Source: Hypsibius dujardini
Lineage: Eukaryota; Tardigrada; Eutardigrada; Parachela; Hypsibiidae
Direction of reading: 5' to 3'
Assembly: GCA_001579985.1 (NCBI GenBank)
Contig: LRSR01000266.1
Span: 1-27,276 of the forward strand
Length of the DNA stretch: 27,276 nt
Part shown: in pieces, positions 1 to 9,705 of the stretch
Layout of the letters: every line of letters starts with the position of its first letter
How positions within the stretch are numbered: position 1 is the stretch's first letter
The notes under the pieces: model-generated
Seen by the model: the letters and a program-made list of their open reading frames with translations, nothing else
What the model was told of the DNA's origin: nothing
Database searches by the model: none
Made by a program: the position numbers and the translations under genes

Positions 1-502
1 TCTACAGTGCACTATGCACTTCTACTACTAGTCATCCACAATGATTTTCCACGACTATTTAGTTTTTCGTATTATTTTTTCTTGAGAATAATTGGCACAA
101 AGAATTGTTTGAATATCTACCGTATCCGTATCAAGTTGATTGGATCTGTGAAAGTGTCATTAAGACCACCTTACCAGGTCTAACTTATCAAAAAGGTTCA
201 ACGCTCCGGTGTCCCTTGTCAGCAAGGGACAATTGGGTCGTTCATTCTGACCGGCCAAACATTCCTGGACGGGAGCTTGGAGCAAACTGTTGAGCAAGTC
301 TCCGAAATGAGGTGATATTATTGGAGCGGTTGTAATATTTTGCAGCGTTCATTTGCCGCTGATAATTTAAAAGGCTAGAGTGAATGGCCAATCGCCAAAA
401 AAAACTTGCAGAGTTCAAGTAATATTGTGGCAAAAAGGAAATCCGTTGATATAACCGTTTATGGGTCAAACTGGTCACCAATTAATTACATACAAAACTT
501 TT
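1..502. other. Sequence downstream of the SOD gene, no gene seen
   Basis: This AT-rich stretch holds only short open frames (up to about 80 codons) with no signal peptide, recognisable motif or spliced continuation. It is the 3' flank of the minus-strand SOD gene, whose stop codon lies at 503-505. I see no canonical AATAAA on the minus strand just past that stop, so the end of the transcript cannot be placed. Confidence 0.6.
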
Positions 503-2013
503 TTAGTGTGAAACTCCAATAATTCCACAAGCAATCCGTGCTCCGGCGTTGCCAGTCTCACGACTCTGCTGGTCGCCTCCACGTCCCAAATCGTCGGGCT
601 TTTCGTGGATGACCAGAGTCCGCCCGACGACTAGCGTTGGAGCCGGAGGATAGAGCGAGATCAACGGAGTGGAAAGAATGAAAACAGCCGGACCATAATC
701 TGCAAATTATATAATTCAATTAAAGTTAAGAAGTAAGATTTTTAATTTCTAGCTAACTAACCTCCAGCATAAATATTGCCAAGGTCGCCGGCATGCGGTG
801 GACTGTGCACATCGTCCGGAGAGCCGTGGGACACGCCCTCTGGGTTAAAGTGCGAACCGGCGGATTCACAACTCTTGCTCACATCGCCCAATGAGTGAAT
901 GTGAATTCCGTGGTCCCCTAAAGACAAAAGTACATACATGATCAGAGAAGGAAAAGCGGAAGCGAGAAAGGAAGCTTGTTTACCTGGTCGTAAGCCGTTG
1001 ACTCGTCCGGTAATTTCCACCGGCTGGTCTACCCCGCTCTGCGACAGATTGAACACGCCCGTGATTCCGAACTGGCTACTTAGCACTACGACTGCCTTCA
1101 GTGGCTTAGCATATCCGACCGGAGCCAACTGCTTCGGATCGTATGGCGCACTGGCGAAGGGAAATTGCGCAGCGTACTGTGAGTCGGGTTGAGGGTCGCC
1201 GCCAGGTCTCCGGTACTGCGGGACCGAGGCGTCGTAGTTGATGGCCGCACTCGGCCCATACGGCGAAGGACCCAATCCCGAATCTTGTCGAGGTGTTGGG
1301 AAGAACGGTCGAACAAAAGCAGCAGCGATAGGATCCAGCTGACTGGCGGCCAACTCCAGGGCGGCGGGTCCGGCTCCTGAGGGGAACCCAAAGCCACGCC
1401 CCATTCCACCTCCGCCCATAAACTGTGCGCGAGCCTGTAATGCGTGTTCCAGTTGACGGAGATTGGCCGCTCCAAGCAAGGCTTGTCCCGCCATCATGTT
1501 ATTGAACTCGAACGGACGGTTGGACGGACCGCCGTCCATATTCAAGCCGCGACCAGACAGACCACTGGGTCCCGGACCCATTCCACCGTCAAAACCTCGA
1601 CCGGACCCTCCCAATCCCGGAAACGGCCCGGATGGGGCTCTGTTGAAGGCATTCGGTTCGTTCCTCGACGGTTCGCGTTCCCGTTGCGGGAACGGACCGG
1701 CGTTCTGGGGGTTAAACCGACTGGGACTGAAACCGTTAAATTCCCTTGCTCCGAGGCTGCCTCCTCCTCCACCAAACTCCCGTCCTCCGCCGCCACCGTT
1801 GGGTTTCGGTCCGTTATGTCCATTGGGAAACGGCTGCTGCCGAGCTTCTGCTTGCTGCTGCTGTTGATTTTGGTGGAAGGAACCTTGCTGTTGCTTTCCG
1901 TTCCGTTGCTGCTCTTCCTGTTGCTGATTAGGAAAACCCGATAAACCGTAAACCGCTGTCGAGGCACTGAAAAGGATGACAAAGAGATTGGTAGTCCAGC
2001 ATGTGAAACCCAT
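503..2013 (-). CDS. Secreted Cu/Zn superoxide dismutase with a long disordered N-terminal extension
   Basis: Three exons, read on the minus strand: 2013-984, 917-762 and 699-503. The 66-bp and 62-bp introns are both phase 1 with GT-AG ends, and together the exons encode 460 aa. Residues 1 to about 23 form a signal peptide ([20 protein letters not shown]). Residues 24 to about 300 are low complexity: first Gln-rich, then Gly/Asn/Pro/Phe-rich. The SOD fold starts near residue 307. Ligands are complete: Cu at H349, H351, H366 and H427; Zn at H366, H374, H385 and D388. The substrate-guiding Arg is R450, and the disulfide pair is C360/C453. The C-terminal signature [12 protein letters not shown] is intact. 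The enzyme should convert superoxide to hydrogen peroxide and oxygen outside the cell. Family members are usually 150-220 aa, so the extension is the oddity. Exon 1 alone runs on past its donor as an open frame; the spliced model is what restores the catalytic C-terminus. Confidence 0.93.
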
Positions 2014-3262
2014 TTTGAGAGGAGAGTGTTAGTCCACTCGGAGGGAATTTCACCGAGGGGGTCTCTAGGCGTTCATCGGTGTGTACGGGTAATGGATAAG
2101 CCTGAAATAATCTCATGTGAACCGTTAGCGAGGGTATGCGACAGTGGTTTTGTATGCTTCCCAAAGCCGTCCGGCTGCTTTGCCGTTTAATGATGAGGGT
2201 CCGTAACTGCGCAAGTGGTTAGCATGTGTGTTGACATTATTAAGATGGAGGGAGATATGCGGATGGATTAATTAAGAGAGACCGAGAGAGAGAGAGGGTA
2301 CGTGACGGTCAAGCACGCGCACCTCTAGGGCGTTTCAAGCGAGCACCTCCTCGACGGGCAAACAGACTTACCATCGGTAGGACATAGTGAGGCTTCTCTC
2401 CCGGAGTGTGTAAGTGAGGCGAGAGCGCGGCGGTTGTCACGGGCGTCGGTCATGCTTTAAGGCTCAAGTTATGCAATTTGCTCTCCCTCTCACCGGGGTG
2501 AAAGTCAAATCAAGAGTGCAGCGTCTTGAGTTAGTTAGCGGTTTAATTAAAAACGGTTTATGCAGGTGCTGCAGAGGGTAAGTGCTCCACCATCACTACG
2601 ACTGCTCGTTGGCCGAGTTGTGTCTGCACATTGTATTTTAACCACATCAAGTTCACTGTCGTTTACAAGGTGTATGTATTTCTATAATGACTCTTTTCTG
2701 GTGGTCAGTCATAATAAGAAAACGCATGCAGAGGATAAAAAATAGCGGAAATATATATTATAATAAGCGACAATACTCTAACAGTATTGGAGCATATTAA
2801 CGTAATAATAGTCCCAGATCGAGGTGAATCAAGAAATTCTTGACCGGTGATCAGGAGGCACAAAATAACCCTCACAGTATGCAGTCTTCAGAGACGAAAC
2901 TCTTCTTCACTTTTCGACCGAAAGGAAAGTTGCAATCCGTGATAAAATTCATTTTTTAGAGCAGCAATGACAGTGCTTTAAAGAAAGAAGATGAAAAGTT
3001 GACTCGGTTGTGCACGGCTATAACATTTAACTGCTCAGGTGACTAAGGAGAGATGAGCTAGACAAGGTCGCTTGTTCAATGTTTTTAGCTCTAGTGCAAA
3101 ATGATGAACTTACAGATTCCGTTGATTGACAGACAGTTCAGCTGGATAAAAAATTCGTCAAGTGGGAAGGTGTATTCTATATCACGAAAGGATAATTATG
3201 CTTGAAATAGTTGGTATATCTCAGCGACAATGAGGTAGGTATTGTAAAGGAGCATTAACAAG
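2014..3262. other. Intergenic region upstream of SOD
   Basis: No gene is supported here. About 2020-2460 is comparatively GC-rich and should hold the promoter of the minus-strand SOD gene, but I see no clear TATA box. A GA-rich run lies at about 2276-2297. The rest, to 3262, is AT-rich and contains only short unconvincing frames, such as a 61-codon + strand frame at 2560-2745. Confidence 0.5.
2276..2297. repeat. GA dinucleotide repeat
   Basis: An interrupted (GA)n tract about 265 bp upstream of the SOD start codon. GAGA-type tracts can act as promoter elements in animals, but this may be only a microsatellite. Confidence 0.5.
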
Positions 3263-5545
3263 CTAGATGGTTGTTGTTGAAGCTCCTCCCAAAGGGTCGT
3301 TGATGATGCCTCCAGAAGAAGGTGCAAGCTTGTAGCAGGACATGACGTTGAACATGGGTCCCGGTGGAGTCGCCCACTACAAATAGAACGTGACAAGTAG
3401 AAGTCTCAACTGTGGCTTCACCAGTTACTATAACCAAATGAATTTATCTCAAGCTGACTTTCAGCAACACGCATATTTCCCTTTAAGTAATTTCAATCTC
3501 ATTAACCAATCTTGCTTAAGCTATATATAATTGGTGCGAAGACAGGTTGAAGAGCGGTGTTGAAAAATGACCTACTCAAACCTCACTTGCATCCTCTTCG
3601 TCCTACCGAGGAGTCCATGGCATTGACCACGGGGATAGTAAAGAGTGCGGCAAGCGCTTTGCCGGCAGCGTCCTTTCCGAAAAGGGCCAATCTGGCCCCG
3701 TCGATGTTGATCATGGCAGTGAAATTAGCCAGTTTGAAGTTATTGATTTCGTACGCGGTCCCACTTTCCTCGGCCACATGTCCTTTGAAAAGTGCACCGA
3801 GACCTGAAGCACATGATGTCTGGTAAATGAAGCAGAATTCCATTCAAGGTCAAACAGCAAATCAACTTACGTTATATCAATTATCTGCCGTGCAGATAAA
3901 CGGAGAATCTATCCATCTCCGAGCCGAACTTGATAGTTCCCTCTTGGCATTTGTAGCCTGACCCTGGGTGCTGCTGCGTGCAATTTAATCCTGCCGCACC
4001 TGACGCCTATTACGGGTGAGAAAGAATTTTTTAAGATAAACCAAATATAGCCAAAGGCCCCATTTCTTATCATGATGGAGCGACTTACAGTAACAAAGGT
4101 GAATTGACTGTTGCCGTCGTCGACGGACCGAACAATAGGCCCGGACGGAGTTCCCTGGAAGAGCGTGCTAATTGCAGCGGCTGCTCCGACAGCTGACAGT
4201 TTGCCCTCGGAAATATTGAACTGTTGCACGCATTTGCCTAAATGTTTTTATTGCAAAGAATCGAAATGAGAAATTGAATGATTGTTAAGAAAATAGAATG
4301 AGTATACGGTACTATTACCCTGGAAGAAAAATGAAGATGACTTGCTAGCATCCTTGGGATTAGATACGTGGACCCAGTCGAAGGCAGCCTCGCAGAAGGT
4401 GGCGCTGTTGCAGTTGCTACTTGACGGAACTGTCACAGGCTTAATTGTGGTAGCCGGATGAAGGCTATAACCCGCCTGGATGGAGGGAGATTCGGAAGGA
4501 GTAAGGGTGGTTGGAGCATCAGTCTGTTTGGCGAGCTCGAGGAAGCGGAGCAAGTCAGCATGTTCGCCAGTGCTCCAGGTTGAGTAAGCCACTGCAAATG
4601 CAAAGTATGCTGTAGATTATTGAGCCCATCTTTAGAATGAATAATCTTTTATTCTTTTTCCAATCTAATTGTAAATATGAAATAAAGTAAATGCTGTTTT
4701 AAGGCAACAAGCAACCAAACTTAATCGAATTGATTTAGAGAGCACTTACTACAGCAGTTGCGGTATCCGTGGGGAAGGTCATGACTCCGGCTACCAATTT
4801 ATCAGCAGCGTCCTTTCCGAAAACGGCCGTCTGCTTGCCGTCAATGTTGAGCATGCTCGTGACGCGAGGCATCTTGAAGATGATTAAGGTGCCGATGAGA
4901 CTACTTGACCCAGAGGAAGGGTACAACCAATCTTGATAAATTGCCGGTTTCTGATTGGGATCTGGCAAACAATAATAATACTGATTATAACTAGACTACA
5001 GTTTAGGGTTGCTGAAAGGGAGTTTATTTACAGTCTGTCCAGGTGATGCCGGTGGAGTTGCTTCTAACGGATACTCCATTGTCCAAGCCGAAACCGCTAA
5101 TAATGCTACCTTGCTCGCAGCTGTACTTGCTGGATCCTGATTGCAACTGGCAGTTGAGTGCCCCTATCTCGGAAGACTGTAAAAAAGATCACGCTGCTTA
5201 GCTGAATAAGAAAAAAAGAAAGAATAATAATATAGATACATAGACTTAACTCGGACTTACTCAGCACATTAAAAAGAGAAAAATGGCCGTTCTTCTCTTG
5301 CATGCAGAGAGTAATCGGGCCAGGTGGACACACCCAATGATATTTGACGAGTGTGATGTGGAAGAGAGAGAAAAGATTGTCTCGGTCGAGGGCGTTTTGT
5401 TGGATTCGGCTTTGTAGTGTATTGTAGTACTGAAGACAAGTCTCGCAAAGCCTGGATCAGACAACCATTAAAACAACACATCTTTCTCTTGCCAGTTCGA
5501 ATGGATTCCACAAGTGAGGGAAACAGGAGCGAGTCGGGCTGTTTT
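3263..5545 (-). pseudogene. Decaying two-module copy of the Cys-rich secreted-protein family
   Basis: Read on the minus strand, this is a chain of exon-like blocks with splice signals. A2 (about 5545-5480) and B2 (5451-5261) are followed by C2 (5176-5032) and D2 (4961-4750). A1 is 4591-4319, B1 4237-4089, C1 4006-3871, D1 3803-3607 and E1 3376-3263. C2 and C1 match each other (LNC-x10-C then a Gly-rich strand). D2 and D1 also match (MLNIDG/MINIDG, VFGKDAAD/LFGKDAAG), so one module is present twice. The C block resembles a segment of exon 4, and the D block exon 5, of the intact + strand gene at 11067-14244. Damage is visible: TAA codons in frame in C1 (3881-3883 and 3872-3874), a TGA between A2 and B2, and strong GTAAGT donors after B2 and D2 that do not match the phase of the next exon. 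A transcribed gene with unusual splicing or assembly errors is the alternative. Confidence 0.6.
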
Positions 5546-5615
5546 CTGGAGATTCTTTTTTAACAAATTAAATTGTTGTTATAGGTAATGGAAATGCTGC
5601 GGTATGTATTATAAC

Positions 5616-6056
5616 CTGTTCCGTTCTTTGGTATAATGCCGGGTTGGACGGTCGGAAGCGGAGGATTTGGATTGGGTCGAACTTCCGTCTAGTCCTTATT
5701 CATAATCCGGTGCGTAGAGAATGTTCAGACCGATGGGCTGGACTCTCCGTCTACTGCTGCTGGTCTGCAAGAGAATCGCCATGAATGGTGAACAGTCAAC
5801 GATAAAATATACAGCACATTAAATAATGCGAAATGCCAAAATGTATGTGTCTTTTTGTGGGTGACGGAAAGTAAGATTAACGGTTTGATTGGAAGGGCAT
5901 ACCAGATGGTTGGGAGGATATATTTGGTCCATTGGGCGGAATCGGAGTCCAAATTATCTGGGACTCGTTGGGTAAAGTATTTATAGAGGATAGAAGACTT
6001 CCGTTATAGAAGACCCAGGTCGGTGATGACATTGGCAGCGCCACCTCTTGACTATA
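5616..6056 (-). pseudogene. Inverted, broken copy of exons from the large + strand gene
   Basis: The minus strand at 6056-5903 matches + strand exon 26242-26409 from about 26253 onward, with an open frame and a kept phase-1 donor (GTATGC). The block 5764-5616 matches + strand 26983 to about 27144; one 22-bp stretch (5637-5658 against 27099-27120) is identical. In this second block one of the CAG codons of a Gln run has become TAG (5751-5753), and a net deletion of about 23 bp next to it shifts the frame. The 354-bp exon found between these two in the + gene has no counterpart. Homology stops abruptly near 6056, so the copy is 5'-truncated. It runs into the decayed Cys modules at 3263-5545, probably one duplicated segment. 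Confidence 0.85.
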
Positions 6057-7800
6057 CTATATTATTATAATGCTCTAACTCTAATTATAAGCTGGTCCTC
6101 TTCTAGAATTTTAAATATTACCCTTAAATATGCGTTCTCGTGAATTATTCAGTCAATTCAGACATATTTCTTTTAATATCAATAGACGCCTCTTATGGTA
6201 AGAAATATATTGACAATCACAATATTTGGTTCACTAAGTAGTAAATGAACAATAATAATTTTGTAAATCAGACTATTGATTGATGTATAGTCCATGTCGA
6301 TTTAACTAAATTTTGATCCCTTTTTTTCTAGACAGGAGTTTCCAAGATAAATTTTTAAAATTAAGGGTATCCCATCAGAGATTGAGTATTAGACAGTCAG
6401 AAAGTTGATCTTCCAGTAGAAATATAAGAGCAATAGATCCTATTGCAAGTGCCAAGCTCCTTGGTCCAATTTAAATGTTCAATCATTTTTTTAGCTCTCA
6501 CAACCTTTGATAGCCGCCACAAAGACCTTATCACATCCTGCTAGCACAATAATTAAGTAAATCTCACTCTTGCCTCAGCGATTTTGAGTTTGCTGCTTTT
6601 CGAGTCAGTGCTTTCCTACTCAAAAGCGATTCACTGCGACAGTACTCTGTAAATCAATTGAATCAATAAACATCGGTCATAACACGTGAAATTTTGATGT
6701 TTTATTATTTGGGCTTCCTATTCCAGAAGTTGAAACGAGCCGAGTGCGAGGTGAGACTTGTTTTTACTAGTCGATTTATATTTTAGGCCAGGCTGCCAAT
6801 CCAGGCTGCCTTTCCTGAAAAGGATATAAATCTAAAGCGAATGTAGGTATACATAACATTTCCTTGGTTTGCGTTTCGTACTTTGAGAGAGCTTGTGAGG
6901 TTTATCCAGTAATATACCAGTACCCTTAAAAGTTTGATATTAAATTCTACTTGAATATACACCCCTGCTTTTATGGTTTCAAAATTCAGGGTCAAAACTT
7001 GCGCTCAACTGCCAGTGTGAAATTTGCAGTTATGGTATCCCATTAAAGGTGTACTTTTCCGAAAATATTACCGCCATTCTTCCATTGGACGAATACCGGT
7101 AATATTTTCATTCAAGTTACTACTATTTTAAGATTGTTTGAATGTCATGCCCTGCCGTGTACCAATTAAGCAGAGATACTTGCACAAAGTCATTTTCAGT
7201 TTTGTTTTAACTTATTTGATCGATTGCGATCACAATAATAAGCATCACTAAAAGTGTAGTCTAACAAAAGGCATCGCCCACCGAGATTCACCTTTGCCTC
7301 AGTTCCGCGGAAAAAAAAAACATGGAAGGAGCCTTTTCGGCACGTTCACACCACGCCGTGGAAAACAATTGAGTAACCAGTACGATGGCGGCCAACTGTG
7401 AGTTTGCTTACGCGGTCAACAGCCCTTCGCGACCACGTACCGACCGGTACATAATGTATACACGTGGGCATGTTTTAGCGCTACCCGAGTGAAGCCATTT
7501 ATCTCGGTTTATGCGTAAAGCCCTATACTGACGGAGCTAAATAGCTTAACTCAGTTAGGGCTATAATATGGCCACGGTGAGAACTTTCCTATCGCTCGCC
7601 CTTACTGACAATGTATCAAGATAAGTCGTCGCTTTGCACTTTTTTTCCTAAACGTCGTTACAGCGACCGATGCCTGAAAGAGGGGCGAGAAAAAAAGAGG
7701 TTAACATGAAGAAAGTTCACCGTGGTATTACCGAAGAGTACTGCACCGGAATTACCCGGCATTGACCGGTGTCAGGCCGGAGAGGCGAGATCCAGGCCGA
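6057..7800. other. AT-rich intergenic region
   Basis: I find no supported gene on either strand. The region holds a perfect 13-bp inverted repeat at 7061-7109, an A10 tract near 7311-7320, and short frames only. A possible spliced frame of 37 codons at 7568-7765 is too short to trust. Confidence 0.5.
7061..7109. repeat. Perfect 13-bp inverted repeat (hairpin)
   Basis: The left arm GAAAATATTACCG (7061-7073) is the exact reverse complement of the right arm at 7097-7109, with a 23-bp spacer. It lies in non-coding DNA. It could be a remnant of a small inverted-repeat transposable element or a cruciform-forming site; no flanking target duplication is obvious. Confidence 0.8.
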
Positions 7801-7809
7801 CGGTTCGTG

Positions 7810-7839
7810 TATATATGTGGACCGTCGATTGTTTAGTCC
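7810..7839 (+). promoter_or_regulatory. Candidate TATA box and initiator of the YSAPA-repeat gene
   Basis: TATATAT at 7810-7816 is followed about 20-25 bp later by TTTAGTCC (7832-7839), similar to the arthropod initiator. This would give a 5' UTR of roughly 170 bp before the ATG at 8005. A second A/T-rich candidate, TATATTTAA, begins near 7884. The choice is inference. Confidence 0.35.
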
Positions 7840-8004
7840 CGGTCTCAAGTTATCTTTCAACACTGCTTGCTTTGATCGCATTATATTTAAACCAACAACT
7901 CTACCTTCCCGTCTGTTCCGAAGCTTTCTAATTACTTTTCCTTTCGCAAAGTCTTTCCAGTAGCTTTCGGTGACCGGTTATAGCAACATCAACAAGCTTC
8001 CAAG

Positions 8005-9346
8005 ATGACTTCAGCATTGGCCGTCGCCTTGATTTTGGCTTTGAGTAAGTTTACAAAATCTTTCCTATTTTACAGTTTTGAAGATTCCTTCGTTGTTTTT
8101 GTGAGATGTTTCTCCCATTGTTTCCCTTGTAATCACTCTATTTTGTGCAGGTGTAAGCTCAGGGTACGCTCAATACGGACAGAGCAGTTACAGCGCCCCT
8201 GCAGCCTCCTATAGCCAACCCGCAGCCAGCTATAGCGCACCGTCCTATCAAGCCCCGAAGGCGAGCTACTCAGCGCCGTCTTATTCCGCTCCGGCTTACC
8301 AAGCTCCGGCTCCGTCCTACCAAGCCCCGGCCTACTCTGCACCCGCTCCGGCGTACCAAGCACCGGCCTCCTACTCTGCCCCGGCTCCGTCCTACCAAGC
8401 TCCGGCGTCGTACGCGGCCCCCGTGCAGTCCTACGCCCAACCGTCTTACTCCGCTCCGGCTCCGAGCTACCAGGCTCCCGCGTACTCTGCACCCGCTCCG
8501 TCCTATCAAGCTCCGTCCTACTCCGCACCTGCTGCGTCCTACTCTGCACCTGCTCCGTCTTACTCCGCACCTGCTCCGTCCTACTCCGCACCAGCTCCGA
8601 GCTACCAAGCACCGGCCTCCTACTCGGCCCCTGCCCCATCCTATCAAGCCCCGGCCTACTCCGCACCCGCTCCGGCGTACCAGGCTCCGGCTCAATCCTA
8701 CTCCGCGCCCGCCCCGTCCTACCAAGCTCCGGCTCAGAGCTACGCCGCTCCCTCCTATTCCGCCCCTGCTCCGTCTTACTCTGCTCCGGCTCAGTCCTAC
8801 GGAAGCTCTTACTCTGCCCCGGCCCCGGCTTACCAAGCTCCCGCTCAATCCTACGGAAGCTCTTACTCCGCTCCGAGCTACCCGAGCTACAGCAACTACC
8901 AGCAAAAGTCGTCATACGCCGCTCCCGCCTACCAGCAACCGTCCTACTCCGCACCGGCTTATCAGGCACCGGCACAGTCCTACTCCGCGCCAGCTCAGAG
9001 CTACTCAGCCCCGCAGGCTTCCTACTCTGCTCCCGCTTCTTACTCTGCTCCGGCTCCGTCCTACTCGGCTCCTGCCTACCAAGCACCTGCCGCCTACTCT
9101 GCCCCGGCTCCGTCTTACTCTGCTCCGGCTGCCTCTTATTCCGCTCCCGCATCCTATTCGGCTCCCGCTGCTTCTTACTCCGCCCCGGCTTCATACTCTG
9201 CGCCTGCAGCCTCCTACTCCGCGCCGGCGGCTTCCTACTCCGCGCCGGCGGCTTCCTACTCCGCGCCGGCGGCTTCCTACTCGGCACCAGCGGCCACCTA
9301 CTCGGCTCCTGCTTCATCCTACTCCGCTTCATCATCATCTTATTAA
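8005..9346 (+). CDS. Secreted YSAPA/YQAPA-repeat structural protein
   Basis: Two exons, 8005-8044 and 8151-9346, joined across a phase-1 intron, encode 411 aa. Residues 1 to about 20 are a signal peptide with likely cleavage after SGYA. The mature protein is almost wholly built from short units: YSAPA, PSYSAPA, YQAPA, with a few Gln/Gly/Ser spacers such as QSYGSS. It has no Cys and no folded domain, and ends SSSSY. Near the C-terminus three identical 21-bp units (9215-9277, encoding YSAPAAS) follow one another, evidence of recent expansion. SYSAPA repeats of this kind are known from Drosophila vitelline-membrane proteins, but the Cys-containing VM domain of those proteins is absent. Ala/Pro/Tyr repeats are also typical of arthropod cuticle proteins. 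A matrix role (cuticle, eggshell or adhesive) is likely, with regularly spaced Tyr available for cross-linking. The exact tissue cannot be told. Confidence 0.9.
9215..9277 (+). repeat. Three identical 21-bp tandem units inside the YSAPA gene
   Basis: Units 9215-9235, 9236-9256 and 9257-9277 are identical and each encodes YSAPAAS. Neighbouring units encode similar peptides with different codons, so these three are the youngest part of the array. Confidence 0.9.
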
Positions 9347-9360
9347 ACGCTTTCCGATCG

Positions 9361-9439
9361 GTAAGATTCTTAATATCTTTCTTTTCTTAAAGGCCTTATT
9401 CTGCCCACTCATCATAATGCTGTCTTCTTCTATTTTCAG
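9361..9439 (+). other. Probable intron in the 3' UTR of the YSAPA gene
   Basis: GTAAGA at 9361 and a pyrimidine-rich TATTTTCAG ending at 9439 bound a 79-bp stretch that starts 14 bp after the stop codon. A splice this close to the stop would not be expected to trigger strong nonsense-mediated decay. The transcript may end after the ATTAAA at 9700-9705. Confidence 0.55.
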
Positions 9440-9699
9440 GCTTCTGGACCTGTTTCCACTTCTCACTGCCTCTGGCTGGATAACTGGACCACACCGCCGG
9501 ATCCGCTAATTTTGCATGCTGCTGCTGCTCCGCCAATCTCCCTCCATTAGCTGCACGCTTTGCGATCCCAGTCGATCATCTTTTTTTTACTATTTGCATT
9601 TGCTTTTTTACGACGCTTTTGTTTGCATGCATTTTTCGGTCACCTCCCACTGCCGTTCTTCCTTGTATGCTCACTGTGTAGCGGCTGGCTCTTCAGATT

Positions 9700-9705
9700 A
9701 TTAAA
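9700..9705 (+). terminator. Candidate poly(A) signal of the YSAPA gene
   Basis: ATTAAA, a common variant signal, lies about 350 bp past the stop codon, after the putative 3' UTR intron. No other evidence marks the cleavage site. Confidence 0.3.

Noticed and set aside
1098-1982. Several frames on both strands overlapping SOD exon 1
   Set aside because: They are shadows of the Gly/Gln/Pro-rich exon. The SOD frame has a signal peptide and splices into the catalytic domain with all ligands.
7568-7765. Possible 37-codon spliced ORF upstream of the YSAPA gene (ATGGCCACG then GTGAGA...TTACAG)
   Set aside because: Too short, with no recognisable motif; splice-like signals of this strength occur by chance.
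8133-9338. 401-codon and 211-codon antisense frames across the YSAPA-repeat gene
   Set aside because: The repeated GC-rich codons contain no stop when read in reverse, so long frames arise automatically; the products are Arg/Ser/Pro-rich with no start context or splice support.
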